Of a stretch of 64,000 bases of DNA, positions 53,745 to 62,531 are shown in pieces. This stretch comes from an uncultured Clostridia bacterium. GTDB taxonomy: Bacteria; Bacillota; Clostridia; Christensenellales; Aristaeellaceae. The notes beneath the pieces were generated by a model, which did not search any database, was not told where the DNA came from, and was given only the letters and a program-made list of their open reading frames with translations. The DNA is taken from the NCBI GenBank assembly GCA_947166385.1, contig CAMVEB010000016.1, positions 19,168-83,167 on the forward strand. Direction: 5' to 3'. Both the position numbers and the translations under genes were made by a program. Positions within the stretch are counted from its first letter, which is position 1. Each line of letters starts with the position of its first letter.

Positions 53745-54815
53745 CTAGGTTAAGTCCTTTCTTCCCGTTTCAGCCAGTTTTTCCGCAATCTGCCGGACGT
53801 TTTGGGCTTTGTCCTTTCGGCACACCAGCACGGCGTCTGCCGTTTCCACAACGACGATGTTTTCCACGTCCACGGCAGTAATGTTCCGGCCGGAAGAATA
53901 GATGACAGAATTCCGGCTGTTGATTGTCAAAACATCCCCGACGCAGACGTTTCCCTGTTCATCGGGATCATGGAGGGCGTCCATGGTGTTCCAGCTGCCC
54001 ACATCGTTCCATCCGCAGTCGCAGGGAATCATGAGAACACCGTTTTCAGCCGCGGCAGGTTCCATGACTGCGTAGTCAAAGGAGATGCTGCGGATCTTTG
54101 CGTAGACTTCGTGCAGCGCATCCTGCTCCCGCGGCGTATTCATCGCCTCCCCGATGGTTTCAAGGTTCTCATAGATATCAGGTGCAAAAGCTTTGATTTT
54201 TCGCAGGATCAGGCCGGCCTTGGCGATGAAGATCCCGCCGTTCCAGACATAGTCCCCGGAGGCCAGGTATTCCTTCGCGGTTTCCTCGTCCGGCTTTTCG
54301 CGGAAGGAAAGAACCTCCCGGACCGGTCCTTCCCCGCCGGATCGAATGTAGCCGTATCCGGTGGCCGGAAAAGTAGGCCGGATTCCAATGGTAACCAGCT
54401 TGTCCTGTTCCTCTGCCGCGGTGAGCGCAAGGCGAAAGGCTTCACTCAGTCTTTCTTCATCCCGAACATAGTGATCCGATGGGGTAATAACCATAACACC
54501 ATCGCCGTATTTTTTGCAGATCCAGAGAGCGGCATACCCGATGCAGGCAGCGGTATCCCGGGCTTCCGGCTCAGTCAGGATATTGCGGGGATAGACGCGG
54601 CCTTCCGTCGCGCGGATAATCGCCGCTGTCTGCTGTTCCGATGTAATAATCATCAGATGGCTTTTCCCGATCAAAGTCGCCAGCCGGTCAACCGCCTCGT
54701 TGACCATGATGTCTTTGCCTGTCAGGTTCAGCAGCTGCTTCGGCATGCTTTTCCGCGACAGCGGCCAGAATCGGACTCCGCCGCCGCCGGCCATAACCAG
54801 TCCGAAGTGATTCAT
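53745..54815 (-). CDS. manC: Mannose-1-phosphate guanylyltransferase
   Basis: Makes GDP-mannose from mannose 1-phosphate and GTP. The 356-residue product has LVMAGGGGVRFWPLSRKSMPKQ, ILTEPEARDTAACIGYAAL, VITPSDHYV, FREKPDEETAKEYLASGDYV WNGGIF-type elements and IPCDCGWNDVGSWN, all typical of the single-domain type. There is no fused isomerase domain. Start at 54815, six bases after GGGGG; a much longer upstream frame is read-through into the promoter region and the opposite gene. It feeds Gmd and Rmd nearby. Confidence 0.94.
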   Translation of the reverse strand: MNHFGLVMAGGGGVRFWPLSRKSMPKQLLNLTGKDIMVNEAVDRLATLIGKSHLMIITSEQQTAAIIRATEGRVYPRNILTEPEARDTAACIGYAALWICKKYGDGVMVITPSDHYVRDEERLSEAFRLALTAAEEQDKLVTIGIRPTFPATGYGYIRSGGEGPVREVLSFREKPDEETAKEYLASGDYVWNGGIFIAKAGLILRKIKAFAPDIYENLETIGEAMNTPREQDALHEVYAKIRSISFDYAVMEPAAAENGVLMIPCDCGWNDVGSWNTMDALHDPDEQGNVCVGDVLTINSRNSVIYSSGRNITAVDVENIVVVETADAVLVCRKDKAQNVRQIAEKLAETGRKDLT

Positions 54816-54843
54816 TTCGCGCCCCCTGGTTTCCGTTTTTTCA

Positions 54844-54872
54844 AGTTTATGCCCCCTCCTGATAAAAGTCAA
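54844..54872 (-). promoter_or_regulatory. Promoter of manC
   Basis: Minus strand TTGACT (54872-54867), 17-bp spacer, TAAACT (54849-54844). Confidence 0.6.
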
Positions 54873-54876
54873 CTGT

Positions 54877-54905
54877 TTGACAACCCTTCCGCCCTGATAT
54901 ATCAT
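54877..54905 (+). promoter_or_regulatory. Promoter of the Rmd-like gene
   Basis: Plus strand consensus TTGACA (54877-54882), 17-bp spacer, TATCAT (54900-54905), 45 bp before the ATG. It lies 4 bp from the opposite manC -35 box. Confidence 0.8.
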
Positions 54906-54950
54906 GAAGCGATGGAAATGTTTATGAATCTTCATCGAAAGGAAACCGTC

Positions 54951-55913
54951 ATGAGCAGGTTGATGATTACCGGATTCTCCGGGTTTGTTTCCTCCCATTT
55001 CATGGAATACCTGTATCAGCATCATCCGGATTTTGAGGTGTATGGCGTCAGTCTGGGAACGCCGGTTTTTGACTGGTGTCACTACCGGGATCGGATGAAG
55101 GTGGAGTTTTTTGAGGCGGACCTGATGGATGGGGATCGGTTGTCTTCGCTGTTCGGGGAAATCCGACCGGATTATGTCCTGCACCTGGCGGCTTTCAGCA
55201 GTGTGGCCTACAGCTGGCAGCATCCGGAGAAAAGCTTTCGGAATAACTGCAATATCTTCCTGAACCTGCTGAACGCGGCCAGGAAAACAACCCCGGATTG
55301 CCGAATTCTGTCCGTCGGCTCTTCCGAGGAATATGGCGCCGTGCCGCCGGGAAGCCTCCCCATCCGGGAAGATCAGCCCCTGCGTCCGGTCAGCCCGTAC
55401 GCGGTCGCCCGGGTGGCTCAGGAACAGCTGTCCAAAGTCTATGCGGATGCCTTCGGTATGCAGGTCATCATGACCCGTTCCTTCAACCATATCGGTCCGG
55501 GGCAGGACAGCCGGTTTGTCGTCCCCAGCCTCCTGTCCAGAATCATCGGGATCAGAAAGAGCGGAAAACCTGAAGGCGAAATTGAAACCGGAGATCTGTC
55601 CGTCATCCGTGATTTTACCGATGTGCGGGATGTGACCGATGCCTATTACCGGCTGCTGACCGGCGGAACACCGGGAGAGGTCTACAATGTCTGCTCCGGT
55701 AAGGGCAGAAAGCTCTCTGAGATTGTCGATCTCATCGCCGAAGAGGTCGGCGTTCGGGTCAGTACAAAAACCAGTCCTGCCCTGATCCGCCCCAATGAAA
55801 ATCAGGAGATCGTCGGATCTCCTGAGAAAATACAGAAGGAACTCGGCTGGCAGCGGAAAATCCCCTTCAATCAAACAATAAAAGATATGATCAAAGCCAT
55901 GATGTCATTCTGA
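54951..55913 (+). CDS. rmd: GDP-6-deoxy-D-mannose reductase-like SDR (Rmd), altered YxxxK
   Basis: A 320-residue extended short-chain reductase expected to reduce GDP-4-keto-6-deoxymannose to GDP-D-rhamnose. Nucleotide-binding [60 protein letters not shown] and [20 protein letters not shown] match Rmd. The catalytic YxxxK is changed: Tyr150-Ala-Val-Ala-Arg154, codon CGG for the usual lysine. ATG 54951 has AAAGGA upstream. It is encoded opposite to gmd and overlaps its 3' end by 9 bp. A reductase giving another 6-deoxy sugar is possible. Confidence 0.85.
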   Translation: MSRLMITGFSGFVSSHFMEYLYQHHPDFEVYGVSLGTPVFDWCHYRDRMKVEFFEADLMDGDRLSSLFGEIRPDYVLHLAAFSSVAYSWQHPEKSFRNNCNIFLNLLNAARKTTPDCRILSVGSSEEYGAVPPGSLPIREDQPLRPVSPYAVARVAQEQLSKVYADAFGMQVIMTRSFNHIGPGQDSRFVVPSLLSRIIGIRKSGKPEGEIETGDLSVIRDFTDVRDVTDAYYRLLTGGTPGEVYNVCSGKGRKLSEIVDLIAEEVGVRVSTKTSPALIRPNENQEIVGSPEKIQKELGWQRKIPFNQTIKDMIKAMMSF

Positions 55914-56939
55914 GCGTCGTGAGGAGTCCTTCAGATCATGCTCCACCATGATCCTGACCAGGTCCTCAAACGGCGTCTTCTGCGGATCCCACCCCAGTTC
56001 TCGCCTGGCTTTGGACGGATCCCCCAGCAGGTTGACCACATCCGTTGGTCGGTAGAAATCGGGAGAAACCTCGACAAGGATTTTCCCGGTTTTTTTGTCG
56101 ATCCCTTTTTCGTCAATGCCCTCTCCCTGCCATTCCAGATCGATGCCGGCGTATCGGAAGGCCAGGGTTGTAAACTCTCGCACACTGTGTCGGATCCCTG
56201 TGGCAATGACATAATCATCCGGCTGATTCTGCTGCAGCATCAGCCACATACACTCCACATAATCCTTCGCGTATCCCCAGTCCCGCAGGGAGGATAAATT
56301 CCCCATGTACAGTCTCTCCTGTTCCCCCCGGGCGATCCGGGCGGCAGCCAGGGTAATCTTCCGCGTCACAAAGGTCTCGCCCCGCCGTTCGGATTCGTGG
56401 TTGAACAGGATCCCGTTGCAGCAGAACATCCCGTAGGCTTCCCGGTATTCCTTCACGATCCAGAATCCGTACTGTTTGGCAATGGCGTACGGGCTGTAGG
56501 GATGAAAAGGTGTCTCTTCGTTCTGCGGAACTTCTTCCGCTTTCCCGTACAGTTCGGAGGTGGATGCCTGATAGATCCGGCTGGCCTCGGCCAGCCCGCA
56601 GATCCGCACAGCTTCCAGGATCCGCAGCACCCCCACCGCGTCAATATCCGCGGTATATTCCGGCACATCAAAGGAAACCTGCACGTGGCTCTGCGCCGCC
56701 AGGTTGTAGATTTCGTCCGGTTTCACCCTGCCGATCACGCTGATCAGCGAGGAGGTATCTCCCAGATCTCCGTAGTGCAGGTGAAACTGTGGATTCCCCT
56801 CCAGCCGGGCGATCCGTTCCCGGTAATCAACGCTGCTCCTCCGGATGATTCCGTGAACGTCATATCCCTTTTCCAGCAGGAATTCCGCCAGATACGATCC
56901 GTCCTGCCCGGTCACGCCGGTAATCAGTGCTTTTTTCAT
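55905..56939 (-). CDS. gmd: GDP-mannose 4,6-dehydratase
   Basis: A 344-residue SDR enzyme converting GDP-mannose to GDP-4-keto-6-deoxy-D-mannose. It has [34 protein letters not shown], the catalytic [20 protein letters not shown] and [20 protein letters not shown] (intact YxxxK), and [17 protein letters not shown]. Length and motifs match Gmd closely. It follows rmlC by 3 bp. Product goes to the convergent Rmd-like enzyme. Confidence 0.96.
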   Translation of the reverse strand: MKKALITGVTGQDGSYLAEFLLEKGYDVHGIIRRSSVDYRERIARLEGNPQFHLHYGDLGDTSSLISVIGRVKPDEIYNLAAQSHVQVSFDVPEYTADIDAVGVLRILEAVRICGLAEASRIYQASTSELYGKAEEVPQNEETPFHPYSPYAIAKQYGFWIVKEYREAYGMFCCNGILFNHESERRGETFVTRKITLAAARIARGEQERLYMGNLSSLRDWGYAKDYVECMWLMLQQNQPDDYVIATGIRHSVREFTTLAFRYAGIDLEWQGEGIDEKGIDKKTGKILVEVSPDFYRPTDVVNLLGDPSKARRELGWDPQKTPFEDLVRIMVEHDLKDSSRRSE

Positions 56940-56942
56940 GCT

Positions 56943-57536
56943 TTATCCTCTTTGAAGGCAGGGCCATTTCTGATCCTTCTCGGACAGGTTCAGTGGCGTC
57001 CCGTCTACCGTGTATCCGTCAGCGGAGGGAGTCTCCTGGTATGTCCCCTCCAGTCTTGGCCAGATGATGCCGATCCCCGGATCGTTCCAGGCCAGACCGC
57101 CTTCGTCGTTCGGATGATAGAAATCGTCGCATTTGTAGCAGAATGCGGCAACGTCGGACAGCACCAGGAAGCCGTGAGCGAATCCTCGGGGAATCAGGAA
57201 CTGGTGGTTGTTCTCTTCTGTCAGCAGTTCCCCGTGCCATTGGCCGAAGGTCGGGCTGCCTTTCCGCATGTCCACCGCGACATCGAACACTTCGCCCTTG
57301 ATAACGCGGACCAGCTTCGTCTGAGGATATTGAATCTGGAAATGGAGTCCCCGGAGAACGCCCTTGGTGGAGAGTGACTGGTTATCCTGCACAAAATGAA
57401 TGTCCAGCCCAGCCTCCTCCATATCCCGTTGTGACCACGTCTCCATGAAATAGCCGCGGCTGTCGCCGTGCACCGCGGGTTTAATCAGGCAAAGCCCGGC
57501 GATCCCGGATAGATCTTTTTCAACCGTAATCTGCAT
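56943..57536 (-). CDS. rmlC: dTDP-4-dehydrorhamnose 3,5-epimerase
   Basis: A 197-residue cupin epimerase. It has DSRGYFMETWSQRDMEEAG, FVQDNQSLSTKGVLRGLHFQ, QTKLVRVIKGEVFDVAVDMR with the catalytic His/Asp frame, and FLIPRGFAHGFLVLSD. No rmlA, rmlB or rmlD lies in the window; instead gmd follows in the same operon. Either it works with Rml enzymes encoded elsewhere, or it acts on a GDP-linked keto sugar. GGAGG stands 8 bases before the ATG. Confidence 0.92.
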   Translation of the reverse strand: MQITVEKDLSGIAGLCLIKPAVHGDSRGYFMETWSQRDMEEAGLDIHFVQDNQSLSTKGVLRGLHFQIQYPQTKLVRVIKGEVFDVAVDMRKGSPTFGQWHGELLTEENNHQFLIPRGFAHGFLVLSDVAAFCYKCDDFYHPNDEGGLAWNDPGIGIIWPRLEGTYQETPSADGYTVDGTPLNLSEKDQKWPCLQRG

Positions 57537-57566
57537 CGTGTTCGCCTCCCTGAAAATCCTGAATCA

Positions 57567-57595
57567 AGTGTAATGGAAGCGGAAGAAAATGTAAA
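57567..57595 (-). promoter_or_regulatory. Promoter of rmlC-gmd
   Basis: Minus strand TTTACA (57595-57590), 17-bp spacer, TACACT (57572-57567). Confidence 0.6.
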
Positions 57596-57641
57596 GACCC
57601 GGGAATGTTGTTAGTCGCTTCTAACTTCAAAAAGGGCGAAA

Positions 57642-57677
57642 GAAAAGGGCGAAGCTGAAAAAAGCCCCTCCCTTTTC
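57642..57677 (-). terminator. Probable terminator after the deoD gene
   Basis: GAAAAGGG (57642-57649) pairs with CCCTTTTC (57670-57677), with an inner GGGC/GCCC alternative; T-rich sequence follows on the minus strand. The loop is large, so strength is uncertain. Confidence 0.45.
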
Positions 57678-57681
57678 GGTT

Positions 57682-58410
57682 TTACACGGTTCTGGCAGCC
57701 GTCTTCAGCGCTACTTCCATCATCTCGTGGAAGCTGTCCTGCCGCTCGGCGGCGGTCAGGCCTTCGCCTGTGAACACGTGGTCAGAAATCTGGAACATCG
57801 CCAGCGCCTTCTTCCCGGCCGCCATCGCCGTCAGGTACAGGCCCGCCGCTTCCATCTCGACGGCCAGCAGCCCGAGCTCCTTGGCTTTCAGGTTAACTTC
57901 CTTGTCCGGGTGATAGAAGTAATCGGAGGAATACACCGATCCGACCTTGCTCCGGATCCCAAGCTCCTCCGCCGCTTTCACCGCCTCGCGCAGCATGCCG
58001 AAGTCTGCCGTCGGGGCCAGGATGCCGGGCAGCCCATAGGAGGTCGCCATCGTGGAGTTGGTGGAGGCGGACATGGCGATGATCAGGTCCCGCAGGTGCA
58101 CATCGTCGCCAATCGCGCCGGCGGATCCGATCCGGATGATCTCCTCCACGCCGAAGAAGTGGAAGAGCTCGTAGGCATACAGGGTGATGGAAGGCATGCC
58201 CATTCCGGAGCCCATCACGGAGACTTCTTTCCCTTCGAAACTGCCGGTATATCCGAACATATTGCGCACCGTATTGAACTGTACGGGATTCTCCAGGTAA
58301 TGTTCCGCCACATACTTGGCCCGCAGCGGATCCCCGGGCATCAGCACCGCTTTCGCGATATGCGTACCTTCCTTCAGTTCAATGCAGGCGGACGGTGATT
58401 TGTTTTGCAT
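57682..58410 (-). CDS. deoD: DeoD-type purine nucleoside phosphorylase
   Basis: A 242-residue hexameric-type phosphorylase: AKAVLMPGDPLRAKYVAEHY, SVMGSGMGMPSITLYAYELF, IIRIGSAGAIGDDVHLRDLI, and LLAVEMEAAGLYLTAM with the Met/Glu ribose site; DHVFTGEGLTAAERQ carries the base-specific Asp. The ATG at 58410 gives the normal family N-terminus; one at 58440 overlaps the mtnA stop. Encoded with mtaD and mtnA, it may split methylthioinosine to hypoxanthine and methylthioribose 1-phosphate, as an inference. It is the last gene of its operon. Confidence 0.92.
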   Translation of the reverse strand: MQNKSPSACIELKEGTHIAKAVLMPGDPLRAKYVAEHYLENPVQFNTVRNMFGYTGSFEGKEVSVMGSGMGMPSITLYAYELFHFFGVEEIIRIGSAGAIGDDVHLRDLIIAMSASTNSTMATSYGLPGILAPTADFGMLREAVKAAEELGIRSKVGSVYSSDYFYHPDKEVNLKAKELGLLAVEMEAAGLYLTAMAAGKKALAMFQISDHVFTGEGLTAAERQDSFHEMMEVALKTAARTV

Positions 58411-58436
58411 AGCCCATCTTCCTTCTTTCCTTGATG

Positions 58437-59513
58437 TCATTGATCCTTCTCAAACAGCTTCTTCAGATTCACGTCAAACGGCGGATACACAATCCCCCGG
58501 TCTGTCACGATCGCTGTCAGCAGCTCATGATCCGTCACGTCAAACGCCGGATTGAAGCATTTCACTTCCGGCAGCGCCATCGGCTCCTGATACCACAGCG
58601 ACCGGATCTCTTCCGGATCGCGCTCCTCTATCCGGATCTCTTTCCCGCTGGGGCAGTTCATGTCGATCGTGGAAACCGGTCCCAGCGAGTAGAACGGAAT
58701 CCCGTAATGCCTGGCCAGAATCGCCACGCCGGAGGTCCCGATTTTGTTAGCAAAGTCGCCGTTGGCCGCGATCCGGTCGCATCCGACAAAGCACGCCTGC
58801 ACCCATCCGTTTTTCATGACCAGCGAGGCCATGTTGTCGCAGATCAGCGTCACGTCGACACCGGCCTTCTGCAGCTCATAGGAGGTCAGCCGGGCACCCT
58901 GCAGCAGCGGGCGTGTTTCATCCGCGAAGACTTTAAAGTCAATCCCCCGCTCTTTCCCCAGCAGCATCGGCCCGATGGCGGTGCCGTATTTCGATGTCGC
59001 CAGCGGCCCTGCGTTGCAGTGAGTCAGAATTCCGTCTCCGGGCTTGATCAGGCTCAGCCCGTATTCGGAGATTCGCGCGCACATCCCGATGTCTTCGTCG
59101 TGAATCGCCACGCACTCCTGCAGCAGCAGCTCCCGGATTTCTGAAATGCTTTTTCCCGTGTTCCCGGCAATCACCCCCAGCATCCGCTGAACCGCCCAGC
59201 TGAGGTTCACCGCCGTTGGCCTGGAGGAGACCAGATAATCGCCCGCCTTTTCCATAGCGGTGCGGAAGCCGTCGTAGTCCTCCGCTGCCTCCTGCAGCGC
59301 CAGCACATACATCCCATACCCCGCGCAGATCCCGATCGCCGGCGCGCCGCGGACAGCCAGGGTTTTGATCGCGTCATAGATCTCTTCCGCTGTTTTCAGC
59401 TCCATGTACACCTGCCGGTTCGGCAGCTGCCGCTGATCAAGAATGATGACGCTGCGTCCCTCTTCGGAAAGATGCACGCTGCACCCCATTCGGTCCGATG
59501 AAGTGATGGTCAT
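58437..59513 (-). CDS. mtnA: S-methyl-5-thioribose-1-phosphate isomerase
   Basis: A 358-residue isomerase of the eIF2B-like family that opens methylthioribose 1-phosphate to the ribulose form in methionine salvage. Family marks: [37 protein letters not shown] with the catalytic Cys, [37 protein letters not shown] with the catalytic Asp, and [29 protein letters not shown] as the C-terminal block (seen at residues 300-330). ATGA overlaps with the fusion gene upstream and with the deoD region downstream. Confidence 0.94.
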   Translation of the reverse strand: MTITSSDRMGCSVHLSEEGRSVIILDQRQLPNRQVYMELKTAEEIYDAIKTLAVRGAPAIGICAGYGMYVLALQEAAEDYDGFRTAMEKAGDYLVSSRPTAVNLSWAVQRMLGVIAGNTGKSISEIRELLLQECVAIHDEDIGMCARISEYGLSLIKPGDGILTHCNAGPLATSKYGTAIGPMLLGKERGIDFKVFADETRPLLQGARLTSYELQKAGVDVTLICDNMASLVMKNGWVQACFVGCDRIAANGDFANKIGTSGVAILARHYGIPFYSLGPVSTIDMNCPSGKEIRIEERDPEEIRSLWYQEPMALPEVKCFNPAFDVTDHELLTAIVTDRGIVYPPFDVNLKKLFEKDQ

Positions 59514-61348
59514 GTGTAAGCCTCCTTATACCACTCCGCAAAGGCCCGCAGCCCTTCCCGGATCCCGATCCCGGGCCGGAATCCGTAATCTTCTTCAAGA
59601 GCTTTGCTGTCCGCGTAAGTCACCGGCACATCCCCGGGCTGCATCGGCACCAGCTCCCGGTGTCCTTCAAAATCGTAATCCGCCGGCAGCACGCCTGCCC
59701 GCACCAACTCCTCCTGCAGGGTGGCAATGTAGTCCAGCAGGTTCTCCGGCGTCCCTCCGCCGATGTTGTACACCGCGTAGGGCGGCAGAGGCAGCCCGTC
59801 TTCCCCGGTCTTCTTTTCCGGTGCTCCCTGCATCACGCGGTAAACGCCCTCAATGATGTCATCGATATAGGTAAAGTCCCGCTTGCAGTTCCCGTAGTTG
59901 AAAATCTGAATGGTTTTCCCGGCGGCCAATTTCTGCGTCGCGCTGTAGTAGAACATATCGGGGCGCCCGGCCGGTCCGTAAACGGTGAAGAACCGCAGCC
60001 CGGTGGAGGGAATGTTGTACAGCTTGGAATAGCTGTGGGCGAGCAACTCATTGCTTTTCTTCGTGGCGGCATAGAGCGATACCGGATTATCCACCTTGTC
60101 GTCCACGCTGAATGGCACCTTCTTGTTTCCCCCATACACGGAGCTCGAGCTGGCATAGACCAGGTGCTCGACGGTGTTGCGCCGGCAGGCTTCCAGGATA
60201 TTGTAGAATCCGATAATGTTGGATTCAATGTAGACGTCCGGATGGTCTATGGAATAGCGGACCCCGGCCTGGGCCGCCAGGTTCACGACGATGGAAGGAC
60301 GGTCCACCGCAAAGATTTTGTCTACCAGCGCCTTGTCAGCGATCGATCCCTTGACAAAGATATGCTTGACTGGGGAAGCTTTTGCCGCTTCCTCAATCAG
60401 CCCCAGCCGGTATTCCTTCAGCTTCGGGTCGTAGTAGTCGTTCATATTGTCCATCGAGATCACCGTGCCGGACTTCATCTCTTTCAGCAGCCGCAGCACC
60501 AGGTTCGCCCCGATAAACCCCGGCGATCCAGTCACCAGAATCGTCTTTCCGTTCAGATCAACAGCTGTTTTTGAGGACGTGTTGCAGCCGTCAAAAGCGC
60601 GAAGCGGCTTTGATAACAGCGATCGCACATTCGGCCCCTGATAGCATTCCTTCACTGCCTGATACGATGCCATATCCCCGATATCAAACCGTTTCCCCGG
60701 CATCACCATGGAATGCATCGGACTTCTCCGGCACATCCAGGCCACCAGGCTGCCCGGCGCGTCCGTGCCGCATCCGTCCGCAATCGCTTCCCGGATCTTC
60801 TGTACGTCCTCCGCCACATAGAAATAGAACGGCGGAGTACACCAGTTGCTCTTTGGTTCTGCGGGCTTCTCTTCAAAAGAGATCAGCTTCTCCCCGTCCA
60901 CTTCCGATACGCCGGCTCTCCGCAGTTTCACCGGATCATCTTCCCAATACCGCATCGTGCAGGAGGTTCCGGCTTCCCGGGCATATTCGACAAACGACCG
61001 CAGACTGAAGTCCAGCACGTTGTCTCCGGCAATCACCAGCAGATCGTCCGTCGCCAGCCCCAGTTGGTCGATCGCGAACTGGATATCCCGGACTGCTCCC
61101 AGGCGGGTTTCGTTGGTGCTCGTCCCGTCATCGACGACAACGGCCTTTTTCCCCTCCGCCCATTTTTCAAAATGCCCGGCATACTTGTGGTTGCTGATCA
61201 CGATAAACTGTTCGATCACCGGATCCAGATCATCCACCAGCCAGTCCAGGATCGGTTTTCCCCCGACCTCCAGCAAAGGCTTCGGAAAATTCTCCGTCAG
61301 CGGATACATCCGTGTCGCGTACCCCGCGGCCAAAATCAAACATTTCAT
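59510..61348 (-). CDS. Fused sugar nucleotidyltransferase and UDP-glucuronate 4-epimerase-like SDR
   Basis: A 612-residue two-domain protein. Residues 1-240: RmlA/GlmU-like nucleotidyltransferase ([47 protein letters not shown]). Residues about 265-610: extended SDR epimerase ([68 protein letters not shown] with Yxxx[32 protein letters not shown]). The [10 protein letters not shown] and GRPDM motifs are those of UDP-glucuronate 4-epimerases. With the kinase encoded just upstream it could take a sugar 1-phosphate to a nucleotide sugar and its C4 epimer. Donor nucleotide is inferred. Confidence 0.85.
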   Translation of the reverse strand: MKCLILAAGYATRMYPLTENFPKPLLEVGGKPILDWLVDDLDPVIEQFIVISNHKYAGHFEKWAEGKKAVVVDDGTSTNETRLGAVRDIQFAIDQLGLATDDLLVIAGDNVLDFSLRSFVEYAREAGTSCTMRYWEDDPVKLRRAGVSEVDGEKLISFEEKPAEPKSNWCTPPFYFYVAEDVQKIREAIADGCGTDAPGSLVAWMCRRSPMHSMVMPGKRFDIGDMASYQAVKECYQGPNVRSLLSKPLRAFDGCNTSSKTAVDLNGKTILVTGSPGFIGANLVLRLLKEMKSGTVISMDNMNDYYDPKLKEYRLGLIEEAAKASPVKHIFVKGSIADKALVDKIFAVDRPSIVVNLAAQAGVRYSIDHPDVYIESNIIGFYNILEACRRNTVEHLVYASSSSVYGGNKKVPFSVDDKVDNPVSLYAATKKSNELLAHSYSKLYNIPSTGLRFFTVYGPAGRPDMFYYSATQKLAAGKTIQIFNYGNCKRDFTYIDDIIEGVYRVMQGAPEKKTGEDGLPLPPYAVYNIGGGTPENLLDYIATLQEELVRAGVLPADYDFEGHRELVPMQPGDVPVTYADSKALEEDYGFRPGIGIREGLRAFAEWYKEAYT

Positions 61349-62520
61349 AATCTCGCTCCAATCCCGTCAGCCGACTTGCAAAGATGGAAACTGTATTTCC
61401 CCTTCATCTCCGGATAAGCCTTCAGATACTTCTCTTCCACGCTTTCCTGGATCGCATCAACCTTGTCCGGATTCACCAGCGCCATGCAGCATCCCTTGAA
61501 TCCGGCGCCGGAGAACCGTCCGCCGTAGATCCCGTCCGTCTCCCGCATGATCTCGTAGAGCTTGATCTGCTCCGGCGCCCCGGACTCCCAGTTGTGGATC
61601 GATGACCATCCGGATTCAAAACTCAACCGCCCGTATTCCTCGATGTCCCCGCGCCGCCAGGCTTCCGCCCCGGCTTCGACCCGCTGGAACTCGGTGTACC
61701 AGTGCTCGCAGCGCCGGGCCCAGGGCGCCGGCAAACGATCCCTGTATTCCTGATAAACTTCAAACGGCACATCCCGGGCATTCGCCTGGTTGAATTTTCC
61801 GTATTCGCATCCCGAATACGCCTGCAGCGCATATACCCCGGCGCGCAGCTCATCTACGCGCATGTTGTATTTCGACCCGGCCAGCGAATGCTCCAGCCCG
61901 GAGAAGAAGATCGCGATGGCGTAGGGCTTCATGTCCGGATGCTGCGGAATCAGCTCATAGTGGTTGTCCCTGCAGTCCAGGTAAAGCAGGTGATTCGCCC
62001 TCGACAGTACTTCGCACGACTGGTCCAGTGTCCCGACATTCACGCCGACATAGTTCTTCTCCGCGTCAAATGCAATCTGGATCATTTCCTGGTCGCTGAG
62101 CCTGATCTGATTCACATCCGCCAGCGCCCCCAGGAAGGCCAGGATCACCGCCGCGGAGGAACTCAGCCCACCGATCGGCAGAGACCCTTCGATCACGCCG
62201 CACAGGCCGACCGATAGCGTGTACTCCTTCGCCAGGGCCCAGGTCGCCCCGCGCAGGTAATCCGCCCAGTCGCCGGTCTTGTCGCCGATCTCCCGGATGT
62301 GCCACTGGGCACGCTTCGGAAATTGCATACTGGTCATCTCGATGACGCCGTTCTGCTTCCGGCTGTAGGCGATCCGGATTCCCTTGTTGATGGCCAGGCC
62401 GGTAATCTTGCCCAGGTTGTGGTCGCTGTGCGCGCCGATCGGGCAAATCCGGTAGGGAGAGAAGGTGAGGCCGTCCGGCACACGGTTGTAGATCTGGTAG
62501 AATTTGTCTTCGCTGCGCAT
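61345..62520 (-). CDS. Galactokinase-like GHMP sugar-1-kinase
   Basis: A 391-residue GHMP kinase. The galactokinase signature is altered to SPYRICPIGAHSDHNLGK instead of GRVNLIGEHTDY; the ATP loop is GSLPIGGLSSSAAVILAFLG; the third motif is YGGRFSGAGFKGCCMALV. Such variants include glucurono- and galacturonokinases. It overlaps the nucleotidyltransferase-epimerase fusion by 4 bp, so the likely chain is sugar to sugar 1-phosphate to nucleotide sugar to C4 epimer. ATG 62520 has AAAGGA six bases upstream; the 15 codons before it are rejected. Substrate is inferred. Confidence 0.82.
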   Translation of the reverse strand: MRSEDKFYQIYNRVPDGLTFSPYRICPIGAHSDHNLGKITGLAINKGIRIAYSRKQNGVIEMTSMQFPKRAQWHIREIGDKTGDWADYLRGATWALAKEYTLSVGLCGVIEGSLPIGGLSSSAAVILAFLGALADVNQIRLSDQEMIQIAFDAEKNYVGVNVGTLDQSCEVLSRANHLLYLDCRDNHYELIPQHPDMKPYAIAIFFSGLEHSLAGSKYNMRVDELRAGVYALQAYSGCEYGKFNQANARDVPFEVYQEYRDRLPAPWARRCEHWYTEFQRVEAGAEAWRRGDIEEYGRLSFESGWSSIHNWESGAPEQIKLYEIMRETDGIYGGRFSGAGFKGCCMALVNPDKVDAIQESVEEKYLKAYPEMKGKYSFHLCKSADGIGARL

Positions 62521-62531
62521 AATAATTCCTT

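Noticed and set aside
53802..54950. N-terminal extension of the Rmd-like frame across manC
   Set aside because: It runs antisense through the manC gene; the reductase begins at the ATG at 54951 with promoter and ribosome site.
54816..55874. N-terminal extension of the manC frame
   Set aside because: It covers the divergent promoter region and the antisense of the reductase; ManC starts at 54815 with the usual N-terminal motif.
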